Assembly: GCF_009687845.1 (NCBI RefSeq)
Contig: NZ_BLAD01000036.1
Location: forward strand, 1-64,000
From: Acrocarpospora corrugata
GTDB taxonomy: Bacteria; Actinomycetota; Actinomycetes; Streptosporangiales; Streptosporangiaceae
Reading direction: 5' to 3'
Length of the DNA: 64,000 nucleotides
This document shows, piece after piece, positions 1 through 8,250 of this stretch. The notes below the pieces were generated by a model. It had not been told where the DNA came from. It was given only the letters and a program-made list of their open reading frames with translations, and ran no database searches. The translations under genes and the position numbers were made by a program. Every line of letters begins with the position of its first letter. Position 1 is the stretch's first letter.

Positions 1-103
1 CCTCCACCCCCGGCACAGCCCCCAACGCCGCCCTCGCCAAACACTCCGCAATAGGCGACCGACAAATATTCCCCGTACAAACAAACAAAACCCGAAACCC
101 CAT
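1..103 (-). CDS. Low-molecular-weight protein tyrosine phosphatase (5' end only)
   Basis: Only the first 34 codons lie in the window; the gene runs off the left edge. The reverse strand starts with ATG at 103 and reads MGFRVLFVCTGNICRSPIAE and onward. This contains the complete CX5R phosphatase loop, CTGNICR, followed by SPIAE, the hallmark of LMW-PTPs of the PtpA/Wzb type. These enzymes dephosphorylate phosphotyrosine in the cytosol. The codons are unusually T/G-ending for this genome (TTT, GTT, TGT, ATT), as in several other gene 5' ends here. The family call rests on the loop plus the N-terminal beta strand. The substrate is unknown. Confidence 0.85.
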   Translation of the reverse strand, partial: MGFRVLFVCTGNICRSPIAECLARAALGAVPGVE

Positions 104-170
104 CCGGCACCCCCACCGAAAAGATTACGAGCCCCACCCCGCCACCCCCGCCCCATAAGTCATATGTCCC

Positions 171-262
171 GGCTTGGCCGCGCCTGTGTCTGGACTGACG
201 AACGCAGGGAGCGCAGCGACCGGAGAGAGGAGGGAAGACACAGGCTCCCCAGCGGCCAAGCC
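171..262. repeat. Large interrupted inverted repeat
   Basis: Bases 171-181 (GGCTTGGCCGC) pair perfectly with 252-262, and 182-190 (GCCTGTGTC) pair perfectly with 237-245. A 6-base bulge (246-251) lies on one side and a 46-base purine-rich loop, with GGAGAGAGGAGGG near its end, separates the arms. The 20 paired bases could form a stable RNA or cruciform hairpin. It sits between the phosphatase start and the 3' end of the ABC ATPase gene, so it could be a leader structure for the phosphatase or a dispersed repeat. No second copy was noticed in the window. Confidence 0.55.
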
Positions 263-292
263 CGCCGAGCCGGAGGCGCGGCCATAAGCACA

Positions 293-330
293 GAACCCTC
301 GCCGTCGGAGGGGGGAGACGGCGAGGGTTC
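293..330. terminator. Hairpin terminator after the ABC ATPase gene
   Basis: A perfect 14-bp inverted repeat, GAACCCTCGCCGTC at 293-306 and its complement at 317-330, surrounds a 10-base loop. It lies 18 bp beyond the stop codon of the minus-strand ATPase gene. The position and strength fit an intrinsic-type actinobacterial terminator, which commonly lacks a long U tract. Confidence 0.75.
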
Positions 331-348
331 GTTCTGAGGAGCTGGTCT

Positions 349-1569
349 TTAGCGGCCGATGTTCGCTTCGTGGCCGATCGAAAGGCCCGACTCGACGTCG
401 AAGAAGTGCAGGTTGTGGGTGTCCACCACGAGTTCGATGTTCTGGCCGGGGCGGACGTGGCTGCGGGCGTTGACGCGGGCGGTCCAGAGGGACTTGTCGC
501 CGGTCAGCGGGAGGGTGACCTCTTCCTCGTCGCCGTCGTTGGCGGCGGCGACGGTGTCCTTGTGCTCGACCGGCGGGGCGTCGATGGTGAACAGGACGTT
601 GATCTCGGAGCCGAGTTCCTCGGTCACGTTGGCGCGGACGGGGATGCGCACCCAGCCGGTGGAGTTGCCGTTGGCGGCGACCGAGTCCTCGAAGTCGGAC
701 GGGCGGATGCCGAGGATGATGCGCTTGCCGATGTAGCGGTCGAGGCCGGGCTTCTCGGCGAAGGTGGAGTCCGGGACCGGCAGCTTGTAGCCGGCGAAGG
801 ACACGGCGGCGCCGTTGGCGTCCCTGACCATCTCGGCGGTGACGAAGTTCATGGACGGCGAGCCCATGAAGCCGGCCACGAACAGGTTGACCGGGGCGTC
901 GAACAGGTTCTGCGGGGTGTCGACCTGCTGGAGCAGGCCGTCGCGCAGCACGCAGACGCGGTCGCCGAGGGTCATCGCCTCGACCTGGTCGTGGGTGACG
1001 TAGACGGTGGTGACGCCGAGGCGCTCGTGCAGCTGGTTGAGCGAGGCGCGCATGGAGACGCGGAGCTTGGCGTCCAGGTTGGAGAGCGGCTCGTCCATTA
1101 GGAAGGCCTGCGGCTCGCGGACGATGGCGCGGCCCATCGCGACACGCTGGCGCTGACCGCCGGAGAGGGCGGCCGGCTTGCGCTTGAGGTACTGCTCCAG
1201 GCCCAGCATCTTGGCGGCCTCGTTGACCCGCTTGGCGATCTCGGCCTTGGGCATCTTGCGGAGCTTGAGACCGAAGGCGAGGTTCTCCTCGACGGTCATG
1301 TGCGGGTACAGGGCGTAGTTCTGGAACACCATCGCGATGTCCCGGTCCTTCGGGGGCAGGTGGTTGACCACCCGGTCGCCGATCGAGATCTCGCCGCCGC
1401 TGATGTCCTCAAGACCGGCGATCATCCGCAGGGCGGTGGACTTGCCACATCCCGACGGGCCGACGAGGACCATGAACTCGCCGTCCTTGATCTCAAGGTT
1501 GAGGCCGTTCACGGCCTTCACGCCGCCCGCGTAGATCTTGTCGACGTTGCTCAGAACGATAGATGCCAT
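349..1569 (-). CDS. Sugar ABC transporter ATP-binding protein (MalK/UgpC/MsiK type)
   Basis: This is the cytoplasmic ATPase subunit that powers carbohydrate import. Within 406 aa, Walker [10 protein letters not shown] is at about 37-45, the signature LSGGQRQRV at about 135-143 and Walker B FLMDEP at about 156-161. A C-terminal TOBE/MalK regulatory extension occupies about 240-406. No permease or binding-protein gene is adjacent, so it resembles solo 'multitask' ATPases such as Streptomyces MsiK that serve several sugar importers. That role is inferred from context. A LacI-family gene is divergent and a strong hairpin follows the stop. The family call is secure; the substrate is not determined. 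Confidence 0.93.
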   Translation of the reverse strand: MASIVLSNVDKIYAGGVKAVNGLNLEIKDGEFMVLVGPSGCGKSTALRMIAGLEDISGGEISIGDRVVNHLPPKDRDIAMVFQNYALYPHMTVEENLAFGLKLRKMPKAEIAKRVNEAAKMLGLEQYLKRKPAALSGGQRQRVAMGRAIVREPQAFLMDEPLSNLDAKLRVSMRASLNQLHERLGVTTVYVTHDQVEAMTLGDRVCVLRDGLLQQVDTPQNLFDAPVNLFVAGFMGSPSMNFVTAEMVRDANGAAVSFAGYKLPVPDSTFAEKPGLDRYIGKRIILGIRPSDFEDSVAANGNSTGWVRIPVRANVTEELGSEINVLFTIDAPPVEHKDTVAAANDGDEEEVTLPLTGDKSLWTARVNARSHVRPGQNIELVVDTHNLHFFDVESGLSIGHEANIGR

Positions 1570-1756
1570 GCCAGTCCTTAACGCTGCCCGAGGACCGGCA
1601 CGGAACCCCCGAAGCCGGTCTCCACTAGGGGAAAAGTGGATACGTTTTCATGCATCTCACCCGAACCGGACATCCCTGTCAAGCGATTCCCCTAGTTTGC
1701 GCCTGTCATGACATTCCCGTTATCGAGTTGAGACTGGCGGTAACGATGGAATCCTG

Positions 1757-1772
1757 ATGGAATCGTTTCCAT
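1757..1772. promoter_or_regulatory. Candidate LacI-family operator overlapping the lacI-type start codon
   Basis: ATGGAATCGTTTCCAT has perfect 6-bp arms and a central CG, the usual design of LacI/PurR-family operators. It spans the ATG of the regulator (1771), which suggests autorepression. A weaker related sequence, GGATACGTTTTCAT, lies near 1637-1650 on the ATPase side of the divergent promoter region and could be a second site. Confidence 0.5.
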
Positions 1773-2784
1773 GGGAAGTCCAGTGCAGCGCCGTATCACC
1801 ATCAAGGACGTCGCGGAGATGGCCGGGGTCGGGGTGGCGACGGTGTCGCGGGTCCTGTCGGGCGGATCGGCGAGCGCCGAGACCCGGGAACGGGTGCTGG
1901 ACGCGGCCACCAAACTCGACTACCGGCCGAGCGCGCTCGGCCGGAACCTGCGCCAGCAGCGGAGTGGCGGGATCGCGCTGCTGGTGCCGGACATCACCGA
2001 CAGCTTCTACGCGCGCCTCACCGACGGCGTGCTCTCCTGCGCCCGTTCCTACCGTGAGCCGGTCACCATCGGCGTCACCGGCGACGACCCCGAGCAGGAG
2101 GCCGACCTGGTCGGCGCGCTGCTGGAGCAGAGCATGGACCGGGTGATCGCGGTGCCGTCGGGGGACGGCGAGATGTGGGCGCCCGCGCTCCGGGCCGGGC
2201 TGAGCGTGGTCTTCGCCGACCGGCGGGTCTGGCGCGACCCCGCCCCCGGCCAGCGCCGGGTGCTGGACGAGGTCCCGGCCGTGCTCGCCGACGACCGGGC
2301 CGGGGTCCGTACGGCGGTCGAATACCTGACCGGCCTCGGCCACCGCAAGATCGGTTTCCTGGCCCGGCACGGCCAGTCGTACCGCATGGAGGCGTTCCGC
2401 GCCGCCGTCGGGGACGCGCTGGACGAGGAGCTGGTGGCGCCCGCGCGGGCCAGCCGGGACTCCGCGTACGCCGCCGCGGCCGGGCTGCTCCAGCGGCGGC
2501 CGGACATCACGGCCGTGCTGACCGGCGACAACATGCTGGGCGAGGCCGCGGTGCTGGCCGCCAGGGAACTGGACGTGCGGATCCCGCGCGACCTGTCCCT
2601 GGTCATGTTCGACGACGTGCCGTGGGCCGAGCTGTGCGCGCCCCCGCTGACGGTGGTCGCGCAGCCGGCCCAGGACATCGGCTACCGGGCGGCGGAGCTG
2701 GTGATGCGCCAGGGCCGCCGCCCGCGCACGGTCACCCTGCCGACCCAGCTGATCATCAGGGGCAGCTGCGGCCCGCGCAGGTGA
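1771..2784 (+). CDS. LacI family transcriptional regulator
   Basis: A 337-aa cytoplasmic DNA-binding repressor. The N-terminal LacI helix-turn-helix is at about residues 9-32 (IKDVAEMAGVGVATVSRVLS), with the hinge helix after it. A periplasmic-binding-protein-like effector domain follows to the end, with the typical GDNMLGEAAV and SLVMFDDVPWAELCAPPLT segments. It is divergent from the sugar ABC ATPase, so it probably controls that gene and/or sugar uptake genes elsewhere. An ATGGAATCGTTTCCAT palindrome covers its start codon. There is no clear Shine-Dalgarno, so the ATG at 1771 was chosen because it directly precedes the HTH. Its last 29 bp overlap the convergent DUF4012 gene. Confidence 0.92.
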   Translation: MGSPVQRRITIKDVAEMAGVGVATVSRVLSGGSASAETRERVLDAATKLDYRPSALGRNLRQQRSGGIALLVPDITDSFYARLTDGVLSCARSYREPVTIGVTGDDPEQEADLVGALLEQSMDRVIAVPSGDGEMWAPALRAGLSVVFADRRVWRDPAPGQRRVLDEVPAVLADDRAGVRTAVEYLTGLGHRKIGFLARHGQSYRMEAFRAAVGDALDEELVAPARASRDSAYAAAAGLLQRRPDITAVLTGDNMLGEAAVLAARELDVRIPRDLSLVMFDDVPWAELCAPPLTVVAQPAQDIGYRAAELVMRQGRRPRTVTLPTQLIIRGSCGPRR

Positions 2785-4567
2785 CGGTGGAACGCTGCGG
2801 GCGCACCAGCGGCTGGACCGGGATGTTCGGCCGGGCCTCGCTGTAGGGCTCGCGCAGCTCGAACTCGATGGTCACGCTCTTGCGCGGGCCGATCTCGATC
2901 AGCTTGGAGTAGACGGGGTGGGTCCGCTCCGTCTCCATGATCATCTCGGCGGGCGCGCCGTCGATCCTGGCCGCCTGGAGGCTGGCGCCGACGGGCGCGT
3001 AGTAGGAGACCCAGAGCCGGTTCGTGCCGACGGGCGGCTGATTCTCCTTGGCGTCCATCCGGTAGGTCACGTATTTCGGCAGATCGCCGCCCGGCACGTC
3101 GTTGGTGAGCTTGATCCGGACCCGGCTGGTGCGCGCGTCGCCCTCCCGCGCGCCGAGGTCGTAATGGAGCTCGCGGTCCAAGTAGTAGTCGAGCTTGGTG
3201 CCGCCGGAATTGTTGACCACCAGACCGGCGTACGGGCCCCGGAACGGCGGCAGCGTCCCGCCCAGCGGGGTCGCGGCGAGCCGGGCCTGCTGGGCCTCGT
3301 GCCGGCTCCAGATCCGCAGCCGTCCCTCGTCCACCAGCTGGAAGAGCACCGGCAGGGCGTCGGCCCCGGACAGGTTGGTCAGCGCGTCGCTCACCGTCCG
3401 CGCGATGGTGACCAGGAATCGCTTGCGCTCGATCGGGTCCGGATAGCGGGCGTAGGCCGCCCGTTCGGTGAGATCGACGACGTTGGCGGCGGTGACCTGC
3501 TCACCGCCGGGCAGCGTGACCGGTCCGGCCAGGCCGAGCAGCCGGGCCAGGCCGACCGGGTCGGTCGCGATCGCGCCGTCCAGGCGGCGCCCGGTCTGCC
3601 GCTGCCACAGCCGGGTCCACGTCTCGGCCGCGTACGGGAAGTGCGGCGACAGGTTGGAGTTGGACAGCAGCTCCAGCGCGCTCGGGCCGTACCGGGCCAG
3701 GAAGGCGTGCCCGTGATCGGTCACCGGCGTGGTCGTGTTGGCCAGCCCCGTGTTGGCCGCCAGCTTCTCGATCGAAAGCTTGCCGCCACCGGCCGACAGG
3801 ATGCCGAAGGCGCCGACCAGCCCGCCGGTCCCCCGGGCCTCGGCGTTGGTCTGGAACGCCAGGAAGTAGCGGCTGGGCTCGGTCCGCCCGAACAGCGCGG
3901 GAATCGTGGCGACGACGGCCGCCTTGTCGACCCACCGGCGCAGCTGGTCGATCTCCAGGATCGCGTTCGCCCGCGCGGAGTCGATCGACCCGATCCCGGT
4001 GCTCGGCACCCGGGCCAGTTCGGCCCGCGCCCTGGCCAGCCGGATCCTGGCCCGGTCCACCACCCGGCCGACGTCGATGCCGGTCAGCTTCGTCAGCAGC
4101 TCCGACAGGCCGCGGATGCCGCTCGCGTCCACGCCCTTCATGGCCACCAGGACGTGCTGCAGCTCGTCCAGGGCGGCGGTCAGCTCGTCGGCCGCCCGGG
4201 AGATCCCCCGGACCGCCGCCGCCTGGTCCCCCACCAGCGGCAGATGGGTGAGCAGATCCCAGTCGGCGCCGCCGGTGTGCTGCCGGGCCGCCGCCGCGTG
4301 CGCCCGCGCGTCCGCGAGCGCCGCGGCGAGGGCCGGCAGCGACTCCGCCAGCGCCCGCGACAGTGAACCCAGCGACGACACCCGCCCGGCGCTCGGCCGG
4401 GCGGGAGTCAGCGCCGCCGAGAGGTCCTCGTGGGCCCCGGCGAGCGCCGATCGGGTCTGGGTGAGGTGGTGCCAGGTGGTCAGCCCCAGGTAGGCCGACC
4501 ACCCGGTGGCCAGGGCGGGCACCGCGCCGATGATCGCGATGCCCGCCAGCAGGCGGCGTTTGTTCAC
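2756..4567 (-). CDS. DUF4012 domain-containing membrane protein
   Basis: A 603-aa protein starting with GTG. One N-terminal membrane segment lies at about 8-30 and the rest is predicted extracytoplasmic. The helical segment at about 40-200 is Ala/Arg-rich. The later part, from RYFLAFQTNAEARGTGGLVGAF onward, matches the conserved DUF4012 pattern in which the catalytic role is unknown. The family is common in actinobacteria and is often encoded beside cell-surface or polysaccharide genes. The upstream gene (4573-5517), with an LPXTG anchor, ends only 5 bp before this start, so the two are probably co-transcribed. A shared cell-envelope role is inference. Confidence 0.82.
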   Translation of the reverse strand: MNKRRLLAGIAIIGAVPALATGWSAYLGLTTWHHLTQTRSALAGAHEDLSAALTPARPSAGRVSSLGSLSRALAESLPALAAALADARAHAAAARQHTGGADWDLLTHLPLVGDQAAAVRGISRAADELTAALDELQHVLVAMKGVDASGIRGLSELLTKLTGIDVGRVVDRARIRLARARAELARVPSTGIGSIDSARANAILEIDQLRRWVDKAAVVATIPALFGRTEPSRYFLAFQTNAEARGTGGLVGAFGILSAGGGKLSIEKLAANTGLANTTTPVTDHGHAFLARYGPSALELLSNSNLSPHFPYAAETWTRLWQRQTGRRLDGAIATDPVGLARLLGLAGPVTLPGGEQVTAANVVDLTERAAYARYPDPIERKRFLVTIARTVSDALTNLSGADALPVLFQLVDEGRLRIWSRHEAQQARLAATPLGGTLPPFRGPYAGLVVNNSGGTKLDYYLDRELHYDLGAREGDARTSRVRIKLTNDVPGGDLPKYVTYRMDAKENQPPVGTNRLWVSYYAPVGASLQAARIDGAPAEMIMETERTHPVYSKLIEIGPRKSVTIEFELREPYSEARPNIPVQPLVRPQRSTVTCAGRSCP

Positions 4568-4572
4568 TGGTC

Positions 4573-5517
4573 TTACTCAGCTGCGGTCGTCCGGCGGCGG
4601 CGGACCGCGATCAGGGTGCCGGTGACGCCGGCGGCGAGCAGGCCGCCGCCGATCGCGGCCACGGCGCCGACGGGCGCGCCGGTCCACGGCAGCTGCGGCC
4701 CGGACGGGCCGGTGCCGACCCCGCCCGCGTGACCCCGGCCACCGGGTCCGATGAAGGGCCCGGAGTCACGGAAGTCCATGATGTCGCCGTAGTCGCCGCC
4801 GCCGTCGACGAAGTCACGGGGATCCAGGTCGTGGTAGTCACCGTGGTTGTGGTGATCGCCCAGGTCGTGGTGGTCCACGTCATGGTGGCGGCCACGACCG
4901 CCCTGGTCGCCGTGGTCGCCGTGGTCGCCGTGGTCGCCGTGGTCGCCACGGTCCCCGCGGGGACCGAAGTCGCCGTTCAGGACTACCGGCCGCACCACGG
5001 CGGCGGCGGCGCCGCGGTCGCGATCCTCGGCGTCGTTTTCGTTTTCGTTCTTGTTTTCGTTTTCGTTCTTGTTGTCGTTCTTGTTTTCTTTGTCTTTGTA
5101 GTCACAGGGCTTCGCGGGTTGGCAGGTCGACTTGGGGTTCGGGTCGCGGCCCAAGAGGCCGTCCCGGAAGCCGGCCGCGGCACCGTCCCGCCAGCCCAGC
5201 AGCCAGCCGGCGACGTAACTGCCCGGGCGGCCGGCCGCGGCTCCGGCCGCGGCTCCGGCCGTCGCGGCGGTCGCCCCCGCCTCCGCGTCACCGTCGGAGT
5301 AGCCCGAGGCGTATCCGGCGGCGTAGCCGTCGGAGTAGCCCTCGATGAAGGTGCCCCCTGGCGGCGGCGTGGGCGGGTACGGCTGGGCGATCGCTGCCGC
5401 CAGGTACCCGGTGGTGGGTAGTGCCGCCGCGTTCGCCGCGGCGGTGATGGTAAATCCGCTCAGAGCGACGCCCACGGCCGCTCCGAGTAGAATGGTGATC
5501 TTATTTTGTGCGGCCAT
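4573..5517 (-). CDS. LPXTG-anchored surface protein with collagen-like and Lys/Asn/Glu tracts
   Basis: A 314-aa secreted protein. The signal peptide covers about residues 1-30 (hydrophobic core, then AANA-A). The Gly/Tyr/Ala-rich segment around 60-110 contains repeated SDGYAAGYASGYSDG-type units. A K/N/E/D-only tract (KENKNDNKNENENKN) is followed by about nine Gly-X-Y triplets (GDR, GDH x4, GDQ), then a His/Asp-rich stretch. The C-terminus is a textbook sortase signal: LPWTG at 276-280, a hydrophobic helix and an RRRR tail. It is therefore probably linked to peptidoglycan by a sortase, none of which is encoded in the window. The His/Asp stretch could bind metal (inference). It lies 5 bp upstream of the DUF4012 gene. 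Function unknown. Confidence 0.82.
   Translation of the reverse strand: MAAQNKITILLGAAVGVALSGFTITAAANAAALPTTGYLAAAIAQPYPPTPPPGGTFIEGYSDGYAAGYASGYSDGDAEAGATAATAGAAAGAAAGRPGSYVAGWLLGWRDGAAAGFRDGLLGRDPNPKSTCQPAKPCDYKDKENKNDNKNENENKNENENDAEDRDRGAAAAVVRPVVLNGDFGPRGDRGDHGDHGDHGDHGDQGGRGRHHDVDHHDLGDHHNHGDYHDLDPRDFVDGGGDYGDIMDFRDSGPFIGPGGRGHAGGVGTGPSGPQLPWTGAPVGAVAAIGGGLLAAGVTGTLIAVRRRRTTAAE
4903..4947. repeat. 9-bp tandem repeat inside the LPXTG protein gene
   Basis: One imperfect unit (CTGGTCGCC) and four exact copies of GTGGTCGCC encode, on the minus strand, the repeated Gly-Asp-His triplets of the collagen-like run. Such an in-frame repeat can lengthen or shorten by slippage without breaking the gene. 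Confidence 0.85.
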
Positions 5518-5648
5518 GTCCGACTCCCCGGCGCCTTATGTGCTGAGCCCCGCATTCGGGTCACATGGCCTATTCCACGGTGAAGTCAGCGGAAGAATCC
5601 GGCGGGACGCGCCCGCTTCACCTAAAGATCACTAACAGTTGACCCAGG

Positions 5649-6116
5649 TCAGAGGGTCTTCTCCAGGGCCGACACGAGCTCGGGGTCGTCCGGCTGGACC
5701 TTCGGCGCGAACCGGGCCACCACCTCGCCGTCCGCGTTCACCAGGAACTTCTCGAAGTTCCACTGGATGTCGCCGCCGTCGCCGACCAGCTCCAGGTAGA
5801 GCGGGTGCCGGTCCGCGCCGTTGACGTCGGTCTTGGCCAGCAGCGGGAAGTCCACGCCGTAGGTGGTGGAGCAGAACTCCTGGATCTCCGCCGCGGAGCC
5901 GGGCTCCTGGCCCATGAACTGGTTGCACGGCACGCCGACGACGGTGAAGCCGCGCTCGCCGTAGGCGCCCTGAAGCTGGACCAGACCGCCGTACTGGGGG
6001 GTGAGGCCGCAGCGGGAGGCGACGTTCACCACCAGGGCGGCCTTGCCGCCGAGTAGCTCGCCGAGGGTCGTCGGGACGCCGGCCAGAGTGGTCACAGGAA
6101 TGCCAAGGATGCTCAT
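5649..6116 (-). CDS. Glutathione peroxidase family protein
   Basis: A 155-aa cytosolic thiol peroxidase. The GPx motifs are present: NVASRCGLTPQY with the peroxidatic Cys at residue 36 (a normal Cys codon, not selenocysteine), the GVPCNQFMGQEPG signature, and IQWNFEKFLV carrying the Trp-Asn of the catalytic tetrad. Actinobacteria lack glutathione, so members like this normally use thioredoxin to reduce hydroperoxides (family knowledge). It appears monocistronic, with the LPXTG operon downstream on the same strand. Confidence 0.92.
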   Translation of the reverse strand: MSILGIPVTTLAGVPTTLGELLGGKAALVVNVASRCGLTPQYGGLVQLQGAYGERGFTVVGVPCNQFMGQEPGSAAEIQEFCSTTYGVDFPLLAKTDVNGADRHPLYLELVGDGGDIQWNFEKFLVNADGEVVARFAPKVQPDDPELVSALEKTL

Positions 6117-6504
6117 AGGCCGACTCTACCCAGAACATGATTCGGCCTTCGCTTCCGGAGGCGTGTCCCGTGCTCGTCCCCGGGCCCGGATCTCAAACCC
6201 CATGGGCGGATCATCTTCCGGTCGGCCAGTGCCTTGATCGTCTTCGGGCCTCGCCTGGCAGGCCCCGCGAGACGGCACGTGTTCGGCCTCTGCTCGGCAA
6301 ACATCCGCCCGCAGCGTGTCGAACTCGGCCCGGGAGGCCGGGTCGGCGTACTTCAATCCGCGCTATGGACCCGTCGCGGAGCCGCCGGAAGAAGGAGTCC
6401 GGCGCATGGCCGAGCGGACGGCCACGCCCACGCCATGGGCGCGGTCCGCGTACGGGCGCACCTGTGCGCCCGGCTCCGCACGCGACCCGGAGAAGAGGAG
6501 CGTC
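6117..6504. other. Intergenic region between the peroxidase and lytic-transglycosylase-like genes
   Basis: About 390 bp between divergent genes. Several short open frames exist, but none has a recognisable motif, a good ribosome site or a plausible composition. It should hold the promoters of both flanking genes. A good Shine-Dalgarno (AAGAGGAG, about 6493-6500) precedes the TTG at 6505. Confidence 0.5.
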
Positions 6505-7008
6505 TTGGACAGACAGCGCGCCATGCGCACCACCACGGCCGCGGCGGTACTCGCGGTGGCGGCTCTAGGTTCGACCGCGGCGCACGCCGGGAGTAGATCC
6601 GAGCGGACCGGGGCAGATCACTACGGGGAGTGGAGGATCCACCAGCGCACCTGGCAGACCACCGCCCGGCTGGGCGTGAAACGGCTCAGCCACCCGGTGT
6701 CGATGCGGGTCCGCAGCCGGGCCTTCGCGTCGCGGCTGGTCAGCCGGCGGCTCTGGTCGAGCGACCAGTTCCGCTGCCTGGACAGCCTGTGGACCCGGGA
6801 GAGCAACTGGAACCATCTGGCCTACAACCGCTGGTCCGGCGCGTACGGCATCCCGCAGGCGCTGCCCGGCGACAAGATGGGCCTGGTCGGCTGGGACTGG
6901 CGGTCCAACCCGCGGACCCAGATTCGCTGGGGGCTGAAATACATTAAGGGCCGATATGGCTCACCATGTGGTGCGTGGGGCCACTTTAGGTCGCACAATT
7001 GGTACTAG
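6505..7008 (+). CDS. Secreted lytic transglycosylase-like protein
   Basis: From the TTG at 6505, preceded by AAGAGGAG, this gives a 167-aa protein; an ATG at 6523 is the alternative. The N-terminus is a signal peptide (TTAAAVLAVAALGSTAAHAG). The C-terminal 70 residues resemble the goose-lysozyme/SLT fold used by actinobacterial resuscitation or transglycosylase-like proteins. They have CLDSLWTRESNWNHLAYN with the presumed catalytic Glu, then SGAYGIPQALPG, then a terminal segment with Cys and several Trp. It probably cleaves peptidoglycan outside the cell. The 13-bp hairpin at 7043-7074 terminates it. Confidence 0.8.
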   Translation: MDRQRAMRTTTAAAVLAVAALGSTAAHAGSRSERTGADHYGEWRIHQRTWQTTARLGVKRLSHPVSMRVRSRAFASRLVSRRLWSSDQFRCLDSLWTRESNWNHLAYNRWSGAYGIPQALPGDKMGLVGWDWRSNPRTQIRWGLKYIKGRYGSPCGAWGHFRSHNWY

Positions 7009-7042
7009 AAGAGAACCCAGGGGAAGGGGTCACTCTTCGGTG

Positions 7043-7074
7043 AAACGCCCGGGGCACCGCAGCCCCGGGCGTTT
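7043..7074. terminator. Bidirectional hairpin terminator
   Basis: AAACGCCCGGGGC at 7043-7055 is perfectly complementary to 7062-7074, with a 6-base loop and a T-rich flank (GTTTTGCG). It lies between the 3' ends of the convergent lytic-transglycosylase-like gene (7008) and the lipoprotein gene (7090), so it can serve both. Confidence 0.85.
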
Positions 7075-7089
7075 TGCGTACGGCCGGCG

Positions 7090-7485
7090 CTAGACGCAGA
7101 CCTTCGCCACCTTCTCCATGCTGCCCGTGCCGCCCGCGATCGCGGTCTGGGTGGCGGCCACCGCCGACGCGCGGTCGGTCACCTCGATCTTCTTCAGCTC
7201 GTCGGCGAAAGTCTGCACGGCTTCCTTGATGGTGGCGTCCTCGATGCCCGCGACCTTCGCCGCGACCTCGGTGGCCGCGCCGGCGATGCTGGCCTTGAGC
7301 TCCTTGGGCTTCTCCGCCAGGGCGCTGAACTCCGACAGCTTGCCGCCGATCAGGATCGGCACCTCCGAGCACTCCTTGGGCAGGTCGGCGCGCGGCTGGG
7401 CGGGCGCGGTCACCGGGGTGGCGCAACCCGCGACCAGGACGGCCGCGAGCAGCGTCAGGGGGAGCGCCAGGGAGAGGGTTCGCAT
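7090..7485 (-). CDS. Small predicted lipoprotein, function unknown (paralogue-like of 8251-8634)
   Basis: From the ATG at 7485 (a GTG three codons upstream is an alternative) this is about 131 aa. It starts with a lipoprotein signal peptide ending in VAGC. After a short linker it is almost entirely helical, rich in Ala, Lys, Glu and Thr, with one internal Cys (KECSEVP) and a terminal VCV. The same layout (lipobox, one internal Cys, Cys as penultimate residue) is seen in the lipoprotein encoded 0.8 kb away, which suggests two divergent members of one family and possibly an internal disulfide. No known domain is recognised. Confidence 0.72.
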   Translation of the reverse strand: MRTLSLALPLTLLAAVLVAGCATPVTAPAQPRADLPKECSEVPILIGGKLSEFSALAEKPKELKASIAGAATEVAAKVAGIEDATIKEAVQTFADELKKIEVTDRASAVAATQTAIAGGTGSMEKVAKVCV

Positions 7486-7560
7486 GGGCGGCACCCTAGC
7501 GACGGGCTCGGGGAACCCACACGTCCGCGGCGTATCGCCGCAGGACAGCTCCTGAAATAT

Positions 7561-7881
7561 TCAGAAAAGCGTGACGACCAGCGACCCGGATCCGGCGACC
7601 ACGGCCAGCGTGCCCGCCCAGGCCAGCAGCGCGTCGAAGGTGTCGTGCAGCGGCAGGCCGTCCCGCAGCGCGCGCTGCACCCGCTGGAACCTGAGGCCGG
7701 TCCTGGCCAGCAGCACGGCTCCGGTCAGCGCGGCCAGCAGGAAGAGCACGCCGGTCACCGGGCCGGCGTCGTGGCGGAGGGCCGCGCCGCCGCCGCCCAG
7801 GCCGAGGGTGGCCAGCGCGGTCGCGGTGCGGACCCAGGCCAGCCGGGTGCGTTCGCTCTGGAGGCCGGGACCGCCGATCAT
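7561..7881 (-). CDS. DUF202 family membrane protein
   Basis: A 106-aa integral membrane protein with about three transmembrane segments. The N-terminal LQSERTRLAWVRTATALATLG matches the DUF202/YidH pattern, in which a conserved R-T-x-L-A-W/T-x-R-T element precedes the first helix. Its ATG overlaps the stop of a second DUF202 gene by 4 bp, so the two are translationally coupled and perhaps form a heteromeric membrane complex (inference). No biochemical function is established for the family. Confidence 0.85.
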   Translation of the reverse strand: MIGGPGLQSERTRLAWVRTATALATLGLGGGGAALRHDAGPVTGVLFLLAALTGAVLLARTGLRFQRVQRALRDGLPLHDTFDALLAWAGTLAVVAGSGSLVVTLF

Positions 7882-8213
7882 GCGCTGACGACGATCAACA
7901 CCAGGGCGAGGAGGGCGACCAGCGCGACGCCGTACCCGAAGACGGGGGCGAGGCGGGGCGGCGGGAGGGGTTCGGCGCGGCGCAGGGCGCGCTGGATCTG
8001 GCGCCAGCGCGGGTAGGCGGCCAGGGCGGCGAACGCGGCGAGGGTGACGAGCACCAGCGCGAGCATGGTGCGCACCCAGGGCACGAACAGGTTCTCGGGG
8101 AGGGCAGCGATGGCGACCCCGCCCGCGCAGAGCGCGAGCGAGGTGCTCAGCCAGGTCAGGAACGTGCGTTCGTTGGCGAGAGTGAAGCGGGGGTCAGGCT
8201 CATTGCCTTCCAT
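7878..8213 (-). CDS. DUF202 family membrane protein (YidH-like)
   Basis: A 111-aa membrane protein with the YidH-type start (DPRFTLANERTFLTWLSTSLALCAGGVAI) and three hydrophobic segments. It overlaps the downstream DUF202 gene by 4 bp (ATGA). The pair is bracketed by two small lipoproteins on the same strand. Arrangements of two adjacent DUF202 genes are common in bacteria. The molecular role is unknown. Confidence 0.87.
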   Translation of the reverse strand: MEGNEPDPRFTLANERTFLTWLSTSLALCAGGVAIAALPENLFVPWVRTMLALVLVTLAAFAALAAYPRWRQIQRALRRAEPLPPPRLAPVFGYGVALVALLALVLIVVSA

Positions 8214-8250
8214 GGGAAATAGGATATTTCACCACATTTCCCCTAGGTAT

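Noticed and set aside
5649-6116. Selenocysteine-containing glutathione peroxidase
   Set aside because: The peroxidatic position is an ordinary Cys codon (TGC), with no in-frame TGA.
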